Assembly (NCBI RefSeq): GCF_005144585.1 | Contig: NZ_SSMQ01000051.1 | Span: 27,578 to 91,577, forward strand | Direction of reading: 5' to 3' | Length of the DNA: 64,000 nucleotides | Origin: Polyangium fumosum | Lineage (GTDB): Bacteria > Myxococcota_A > Polyangia > Polyangiales > Polyangiaceae | Shown: positions 58,873 through 64,000 of the stretch, piece by piece | How positions within the stretch are numbered: the first letter of the stretch is position 1 | Layout: each line of letters starts with the position of its first letter | Notes under the pieces: generated by a model | What the model saw: only the letters and a program-made list of their open reading frames with translations | Told to the model about the DNA's origin: nothing | Databases searched by the model: none | Made by a program: the position numbers and the translations under genes

Positions 58873-60006
58873 ATGTCCCTGTCCCCGGCCGAAAGCTTCG
58901 ACCGATATGTCATCGAGGAGCGCCTCGGGGAAGGCGCCGTCGGCGAGGTGTACCGCGCCATGGACACGCGCCTCCGCCGCAAAATTGCGCTCAAGGTGCT
59001 GCGTCGGGATCCCGAGATGGAGTCCGAAGCTTGGGACCGCAACGTTGCGCGCATGCTGCGCGAGGCGCGCGCCGCCGCTGCGCTCACGCACCCGAACATC
59101 GTCGCCGTCTACGACGTCGGCGAGCACGAGGGCGTCCCGTTCATCGCGATGGAGCTCGTCGCGGGCAAGACGCTGCGCTCGTCGATCGGTCGCGACATCT
59201 CGCAAGGCGAGCGCATCGAGCTGCTCCTGCAGGTCGCGTTCGCGCTCGCCGCCGCGCACGCCGAGGGCGTCGTGCACCGCGACGTCAAGCCCGAGAACGT
59301 CATGGTCCGCGAGGACGGCGTGGCCAAGGTGCTCGATTTCGGCATCGCCCGTCGGCTCCCCGGGGGCCTCACGAACACGCAGGACAGCGGCGTCTCGCGT
59401 CTGTCGCGGCTCACCGGCGACGGGAGCATCGTCGGCACGCCCGCGTACATGGCCCCCGAGCAGCTCCTCGGCCACGAAATCGACGCGCGCGCCGATCAGT
59501 TCTCGTGGGGCGTCATGGCGTTCGAATTGATGGCGGGTCGGTTGCCCTTCCGCACGGATGGCGGGGGCCTCGGGCTCGTGACGTCGATGCTGAACGACGA
59601 ACCACGCCCGCTGGAGGGCGCGCCGGAGGAGCTCGCCGCGATCGTCCGCCGCGCGCTCTCGAAATCGCCGGACGAGCGATTCTCCTCGATGGAGGATCTC
59701 GCCGAGGCGGTCGCGGGCGTCATGGCCTCGGTGCTCCCGCCGCCGCCGCCGATGCGCAAGAAGATGCTGTCGTCGGGGATCCGGCTCGTCTACGCGCAGG
59801 CCCCGGAGGCCGCCGCGCCTGCGCCCGAGCCGCCGCCGCCGCCGAGGACGAACCCCATTCTGATCGTCGGCGCGGCGGCGCTCGCCGTGGGCCTCTTCAT
59901 CGGCGGCGTGCTCTTCTTGCTCCAGCGCAGCCAGGCCGAGACGCCCCAGGCGCCCGTCGCCCCGCCCCCCGGGGCCGCCGCGACGAACGCGCCCTCCGGC
60001 CGCTGA
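58873..60006 (+). CDS. Hanks-type Ser/Thr protein kinase with C-terminal membrane helix
   Basis: 377 residues. Kinase domain about 9-280: GEGAVGEVYRA, Lys in IALKVLRR, HRDVKPEN, LDFGIARR and the activation segment VGTPAYMAPEQ, all intact. A short Pro-rich linker leads to a single helix (about 327-350, ILIVGAAALAVGLFIGGVLFLL) and only about 27 residues outside. The ATG at 58873 (MSLSPAESFDRYVI) fits domain start; an in-frame ATG 15 codons earlier is less likely. It ends one base before the convergent HEAT-like lipoprotein gene, an unusually tight junction with no room for a terminator hairpin. Substrates unknown; upstream are two surface-protein genes on the same strand. Confidence 0.92.
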   Translation: MSLSPAESFDRYVIEERLGEGAVGEVYRAMDTRLRRKIALKVLRRDPEMESEAWDRNVARMLREARAAAALTHPNIVAVYDVGEHEGVPFIAMELVAGKTLRSSIGRDISQGERIELLLQVAFALAAAHAEGVVHRDVKPENVMVREDGVAKVLDFGIARRLPGGLTNTQDSGVSRLSRLTGDGSIVGTPAYMAPEQLLGHEIDARADQFSWGVMAFELMAGRLPFRTDGGGLGLVTSMLNDEPRPLEGAPEELAAIVRRALSKSPDERFSSMEDLAEAVAGVMASVLPPPPPMRKKMLSSGIRLVYAQAPEAAAPAPEPPPPPRTNPILIVGAAALAVGLFIGGVLFLLQRSQAETPQAPVAPPPGAAATNAPSGR

Positions 60007-60007
60007 T

Positions 60008-61210
60008 TCAGGGTTTTTTCGTCGCGTCCGTCTTGGCCTTGTCGGCCGCGGGCGCCTTGGCCTTGTCGGCCTCGGGCGCCTTGGCCTTCTCGTCGGCCGA
60101 CTTGCCCGCCTTGTCGGCGAGGTCCTTCGCGCGCCGCTTCACGAACACGTCCGGATCCTCTTGCATCGCGACGAGCAGCTTCTTCCCGTCGGGATCTTTC
60201 TCCGCGACGAGCTCGAGCGCCCTGCCGCGCGCCATTCCGCTGTTCGTGCGGGTCTCGAGGATCGCGCGCGCCACGGCGAGCGCCCGCTTCTTTTGCGCGT
60301 CCGACGCCCCCGGCTGCCGGTGCAGGTAAAACAGCGCCGACGCCATCTGCGTCGACTTGATCGTCCCCTCCTTCGCGCGCTTCTCGATCTTGTCGAGCAG
60401 CGGATCCCACTCCGCCTTGCACCCGCCGCCTTGCGGGTAGAACGAGCAGAGGTAGGCCGCTTCGCCCGACACGTCGTCGGCCGCGTCGTCGACGAACCCG
60501 AGCCACATCTTGCACGACTCGGCGGCGCGGGTCGGCGGCGTCCCCGTCCAGAAGGCCGACATCGCGGCCTTGCGCACGACCACGTCCTTGTCGTTTGTCG
60601 CGATGTCCTTCACGAAGTCGTAGAGCGTCTCGCCGTTCGAGAAGAGCATCCGCGCGAGCAGGCTCGTGCGCATCTGCTGCACCGGGTGGTTTTTCGCCAT
60701 CCCCTGGATCCGCTCGCCGAGCCCGGTGTCCGCGTGCTTGATCCCGCCGACGACCCCGCCGAGCTCCTGCGCCACGGTCTTGTTCGCCTCGCCCTCGGCC
60801 ACCACGAGGATCCGCTCGGCGAGCGCCTTGTCGTTGCGGAAGGCCTTTCCGCGCTGCGAGAGTGCGCGGCTGCCGAGCCAGCGCACCTGCTCGTTCGGGT
60901 CCTCCAGGAAGCTCACGAACGTCGCGTCGGCCTTGCCCTCGCGGATGAGGTCGCTCTCGAGGAGCGCCTTCATCTCGGGGCACATCGAATCGAACCCGTA
61001 GGTGCCCCACTTGCAGCCGAGCGCCTTCTTCGCGAGCTCGACCACGGCGGCGTCGTTCCCGGCGGCCTCGATCCCCTTGGCGCTCGGCTTCGCCTCCGTG
61101 GGCGCCGCCGATCCGGCCGGATCCGGCCCCGACGAGCCTTTGCTGCACCCGAGCCCGAGCCCTGCGAGGAGCGCGATCGCGGCGATCACGCGCGTGGAAA
61201 CCATGTTCAT
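60008..61210 (-). CDS. HEAT-repeat-like lipoprotein
   Basis: 400 residues. The signal peptide MNMVSTRVIAAIALLAGLGLGC ends in a lipobox; AGGAGGGGGC precedes the ATG at 61208-61210. The body is helical with weak HEAT-like repeats (FLEDPNEQVRWLGSRALSQR, VVVRKAAMSAFWTG, VAMQEDPDVFVKRRAKDL), and the last 40 residues are Lys/Ala repeats (AKAPEADKAKAPAADKAK) that should be disordered or coiled. Likely a periplasmic scaffold; the family is not recognised. It is convergent with the kinase gene by a single base. Confidence 0.75.
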   Translation of the reverse strand: MNMVSTRVIAAIALLAGLGLGCSKGSSGPDPAGSAAPTEAKPSAKGIEAAGNDAAVVELAKKALGCKWGTYGFDSMCPEMKALLESDLIREGKADATFVSFLEDPNEQVRWLGSRALSQRGKAFRNDKALAERILVVAEGEANKTVAQELGGVVGGIKHADTGLGERIQGMAKNHPVQQMRTSLLARMLFSNGETLYDFVKDIATNDKDVVVRKAAMSAFWTGTPPTRAAESCKMWLGFVDDAADDVSGEAAYLCSFYPQGGGCKAEWDPLLDKIEKRAKEGTIKSTQMASALFYLHRQPGASDAQKKRALAVARAILETRTNSGMARGRALELVAEKDPDGKKLLVAMQEDPDVFVKRRAKDLADKAGKSADEKAKAPEADKAKAPAADKAKTDATKKP

Positions 61211-61254
61211 GCCCCCTCCTTACCGCATTTTCGGCGGAGCGTGGGCGAGCGCGC

Positions 61255-61536
61255 TCAGGCCGCGGCCACCTTCTGCGCGACCTGCTTCGGCCGGCGGATC
61301 GGGGGCAGCTCCTGCGTGAGCAGCGCCGATCCGAGCGCGAACCCTGCCAGCGAGAGGCGCAGCCGCAGCGCGTCCACGAGCCCTTCCTGATGGAGCGCGC
61401 TGACGGTCTTGCGCACGTCGCCGCGGCGCACCTTGATGGCGATCGAGAGCGTCTCCAGGTCCATGGTGCGGCCCTCGGTCTGGGCCTCGGCGAGGGCACG
61501 GAGGATGTAGGGCGCGATGTCCTTGGGCGTCATCAT
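61255..61536 (-). CDS. Small winged-helix-like DNA-binding protein (tentative)
   Basis: 93 residues. The segment MDLETLSIAIKVRRGDVRKTVSALHQEGLVDALRLRLSLAG (residues 25-65) has the helix-turn-helix-plus-wing spacing of small winged-helix regulators, where the VRRGDVRKTVSALH helix would read DNA. It begins MMTPKDIAPYILRALAEAQTEG. No ligand-binding domain; such proteins act as simple repressors. The ATG at 61534-61536 was the only fitting start. It lies 44 bp upstream of the HEAT-like lipoprotein on the same strand and is divergent from the Gly-linker lipoprotein at 61719. Confidence 0.65.
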   Translation of the reverse strand: MMTPKDIAPYILRALAEAQTEGRTMDLETLSIAIKVRRGDVRKTVSALHQEGLVDALRLRLSLAGFALGSALLTQELPPIRRPKQVAQKVAAA

Positions 61537-61718
61537 GATGATCGCACCCTACCCCCTGTGCTGAACGTGTGCACAGTTTGTGGAGATGATTTTTTGTTCA
61601 GGTCTTCGTGGTGGCCTGCGTCACGAACCCTGAACCTCTGTCCCATGTTGGGTGACGCGAGGGGAGGGCATTCCGTGATAGCCTCGGCGCTCCCTTTTCG
61701 CACACGGGAGGACTTCGC

Positions 61719-63446
61719 ATGAAATCGAATCGCTTGTGGGGACCGAAGCTCGCCGCATTCTCGTTCCTGGCGCTGACCGGTCTCGTGGCTTGTGGAGGCG
61801 ACGAAGGAGGATCCGGCGGATCGGGCGCGAGCGGCGGATCCGGAGGCCAGGCGGGCGCGGGCGGGGAAGGCGGCGCGGGCGGCGGCGGCGGCGGGATGGG
61901 CGGCGGCGGTGGCGGCGGGATGGGTGGCGAGGGCGGCGCGGGAGGAATGGGCGGCGCGGGCGGCGCGGGCGGCGGCGGCATGAATGGCTTTGCGGCGATC
62001 GTGATGCCGTCGAGCCACGTCGTGCTGGAGGCCGACAATGGCGGCGCGCTCGCGGCCGGCTGCGGCGTGCAAAAAGATGGAGTGGCATACGGCGGCGCGT
62101 TCAGCTCGACGGTCACCGTCTCGCCGCAGGCGGGCGTCGTCGAGAGCGCGGGCAAGTACACGTTCGCCGAGGCGGGCATCTTCACGGTGGGCTGCGAGGT
62201 CGTGGTCGAGGGACAAACCGTCACGGCCGAGACGCAGGTCTCCGTGCTCAACGAGGCCATCGCGCCTGTGCTCGCGAAGGCGGGCGCGGGCCTCGCGGGC
62301 GTGCAGAATGGGATGCACGCCGTGATCGCAGCGAACGGCGGCTCCGATCAAGCGCTGAAGGACGCGGTCCTCGCCCTCGACGCGAGCCTCGTGGACCTCG
62401 ACCCGCTCCATTACACCGAGCTCGCCGACGTCCTGCGCAAGATCCCCGGCGATTATCCCACGACCGCCGAGCTCACGGCGGTGGGCGTCGCGAAAAGCGC
62501 GGACGACGACGCCCTCGCGGCGGACCTGGATGGCCTCGGAGCCGCGCTCGCCTCGCTCCGGACCACGATCGCCTCGATCGATCCGAATGCGCCGAAGGCC
62601 GGCGACGAGGCGCTGCTCGAAGCGAAGAGCGCGGCCGTCGCGTCCGCTGTGCAAAAGCTCGCCGCGCTCGAGCCCACGGCGCACGGCGTGATCGCGAATC
62701 GCGCGAAGTTTGCCGGGCTCGTGCGGGATCAGGTTGCGCCCGCGGGCCGGTCCGTGGGGCAGCTCGTCAGCGCGATGGTCAAGGCCGAGGCGGCGCCCGT
62801 CTTCATGGCCAAGGCGCCGGGCGTGGACGAAAAGCCCGGCGGCGGCGCGAGCCATTTCGGCTTCTTGAGCCTCACGCTCGGCATGTTCAACCAGAACATG
62901 CTCCAAATGCAGCTCATCAACAAGATGTACGGCAAATACATCGAGGCCATCGACAAGAGCCTGAACAACCTGATCCTCATCCAGGCGATCGATTACCTCC
63001 TCCCGCCGAACCCGGAGGGGCCGGTCATCGAGATGATGTACGCGAGCTCGAGCACGAGTTTTTCGAAGGTCGGATACGACACCTGGGTGCACGGTCACGG
63101 CTTCAATTCGGACCCGAACTTCAACATCTTCATCATCATCGGCGAGGGGTGGCAGACGATTGTCGAGAGCGTCTTCACCGCCTGCGGGGTCGGCGATGCG
63201 AACACGCTCCCCGAGATGGTGGACACGGTCGAGCAATGCATCAAGGATGTGAAGGAGGCCGCGCAGAACAGCTTGCCGACGAACTCGATGGAGGTCGTCG
63301 AGCCGGGCTTGCTCGCCGAGCAGGACATTCACATGGGTCCGTTCCCGGAGGCCTGTTCGAGCGCGATTCCCCTGGCGATCGGCGTCATCCCCGTGAACCT
63401 CGCCACGGGCCGGGGCCCGGTGTACAAGTCGAACTGCATCAAGTGA
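61719..63446 (+). CDS. Lipoprotein with Gly-rich linker and unknown alpha-helical domain
   Basis: 575 residues. Signal peptide with lipobox LVAC near residue 25, then about 65 residues of Gly-Gly-X repeats. Residues 90-170 look beta-rich, perhaps an Ig-like domain (AAIVMPSSHVVLEADNGGALA, AGIFTVGCEVVVEG); the rest is mainly helical with Ala-rich segments. ATG at 61719 follows GGGAGGACTTCGC. Not recognised as a named family. The last Cys pair (AACSSAI... region and SNCIK at the end) may be disulfide-bonded. Function unknown. Confidence 0.8.
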   Translation: MKSNRLWGPKLAAFSFLALTGLVACGGDEGGSGGSGASGGSGGQAGAGGEGGAGGGGGGMGGGGGGGMGGEGGAGGMGGAGGAGGGGMNGFAAIVMPSSHVVLEADNGGALAAGCGVQKDGVAYGGAFSSTVTVSPQAGVVESAGKYTFAEAGIFTVGCEVVVEGQTVTAETQVSVLNEAIAPVLAKAGAGLAGVQNGMHAVIAANGGSDQALKDAVLALDASLVDLDPLHYTELADVLRKIPGDYPTTAELTAVGVAKSADDDALAADLDGLGAALASLRTTIASIDPNAPKAGDEALLEAKSAAVASAVQKLAALEPTAHGVIANRAKFAGLVRDQVAPAGRSVGQLVSAMVKAEAAPVFMAKAPGVDEKPGGGASHFGFLSLTLGMFNQNMLQMQLINKMYGKYIEAIDKSLNNLILIQAIDYLLPPNPEGPVIEMMYASSSTSFSKVGYDTWVHGHGFNSDPNFNIFIIIGEGWQTIVESVFTACGVGDANTLPEMVDTVEQCIKDVKEAAQNSLPTNSMEVVEPGLLAEQDIHMGPFPEACSSAIPLAIGVIPVNLATGRGPVYKSNCIK

Positions 63447-63447
63447 C

Positions 63448-64000
63448 GTGAATGCATCGAGCCCGAGCGCCCGCGCCTCCCCGGCGACGTGGCGCTCGGG
63501 CTTTCGGCGGGCGCGACGGCGCGGCGGCGCGAGTTCGAGCAGTGGGAGCGCGGGGGCGGGCGGCATCGGCGGGACGGGCGGGGTGGGCGGCGTCGGCGGA
63601 ATGGGCGGCGCGGGCGGCCAGGGAGGCGTGGGCGGGGGCGGGCCGACGTGCCCCGTGGGCAACACGCCGATGGTGCTCGTCGAGAGGCCCGAGGGGCCTT
63701 ATTGCATCGACGCGACCGAGGTCACGAGCCTGCAATATTCGGTGTGGCTCGCCACGACACCGGTGCCGAACAATCAAGATCCTGTTTGCGGTTGGAAGGA
63801 CTCGTACACCCCGCGCTCGAGCGGCAATAACTGCAATAGCTCCCATTACGATCCAATCGGAAAGCCCAATCATCCGTATCACCTCGCTCACCCCCGTCTG
63901 GACGCCGGCCCGCTGCCGTGGCAGGCGCCGCGCGCACGCGCGTTCGTCCGGCCGCCGGGCGCATCGAGCTTCGACAGCAAGCGCGCGCAGACGTCTGCGC
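63448..64000 (+). pseudogene. Damaged formylglycine-generating-enzyme-like (SUMF1) lipoprotein gene, runs off the window
   Basis: In one frame a Gly-rich linker (GGIGGTGGVGGVGGMGG) leads into TPMVLVERPEGPYCIDATEVTSLQYSVWLATTPVP, the recognisable start of the SUMF1 fold as found in myxobacterial lipoproteins. Before the linker this frame is Arg-rich and has no signal peptide, but a neighbouring frame reads ALGLSAGATA right up to it: restoring two bases (TG) near 63520 would give the lipobox ATAC-GGASSS. After SHYDPIGKPNHP the reading becomes unlike the family, and the other frames again hold fragments resembling DWCDAYAYCRWAGKRLCG. So either the gene is a pseudogene with several small deletions, or the assembly is poor here. 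The visible GTG start at 63448 is only nominal. Confidence 0.5.

Overview
The window looks like a piece of chromosome from a large-genome myxobacterium of the Polyangium/Sorangium type (Polyangiales). This is inferred from several traits together: very high G+C with open frames on every strand, four Hanks-type Ser/Thr kinases with single C-terminal membrane helices, many lipoproteins whose lipobox is followed by a Gly-Gly-rich or Pro-Ala-rich linker, Myxococcus-type Cys-rich repeats, MopE and choice-of-anchor-L-like domains, and GTG/TTG starts with tightly overlapping genes. No rRNA, tRNA, CRISPR array, transposase or phage gene was seen.

Layout. 1-3.4 kb: copper handling (CopA-type P1B ATPase with a downstream ECF sigma factor, a divergent HMA chaperone, and a lipoprotein ending in CGEGSCG). 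3.6-9.5 kb: a metallopeptidase-like lipoprotein, an MFS transporter, a siderophore-interacting flavoprotein, a DUF6607-like lipoprotein behind a Fur-box-like site, a 15-unit 21/22-bp repeat array and a VOC protein. 9.5-13.3 kb: a macrolide-phosphotransferase-like kinase and a two-gene membrane GTPase module. 13.4-21.3 kb: secreted Gly-rich and TPR/PEGA-like proteins, a receptor kinase, an HtrA-like protease and a hybrid histidine kinase. 21.5-29.6 kb: a glycogen-to-trehalose operon (glgX-treY-treZ) with a PIN-domain gene translationally coupled to its end, then a small conserved-looking gene. 29.6-35.9 kb: two lipoproteins and a DUF1592-DUF1552-YkgJ operon. 36-43.98 kb: a 55-residue protein, two divergent Ser/Thr kinases, a frame-broken remnant, a DUF2169/pentapeptide-repeat fusion and an HD/PDEase-like protein. 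44-46.7 kb: a phosphoribosyltransferase, a NucA-type secreted nuclease and a convergent NuiA-type inhibitor. 46.8-52 kb: a four-gene cluster from a c-type cytochrome/beta-propeller protein to an O-antigen-ligase-like membrane protein. 52.3-55.6 kb: a di-heme peroxidase and an ABC exporter. 55.8-64 kb: extracellular Cys-rich/MopE-type proteins, a kinase, a HEAT-like lipoprotein, a small winged-helix-like protein, a Gly-linker lipoprotein and a damaged formylglycine-enzyme-like gene running off the end.

The strongest unexplained signal is a 330-bp multi-hairpin element present twice (44003-44332 and 51985-52314). Each copy fills the gap between a convergent gene pair. The hairpin arms are preserved while one loop and the centre differ. 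A related, unrelated-in-sequence set of 3-nt-loop hairpins sits at a third convergent junction (46181-46288). Other notable items are the nuclease/inhibitor pair, the PIN gene fused by overlap to the trehalose operon, the 21/22-bp repeat array whose period breaks any coding reading, and the GTPase module at 10954-13311.
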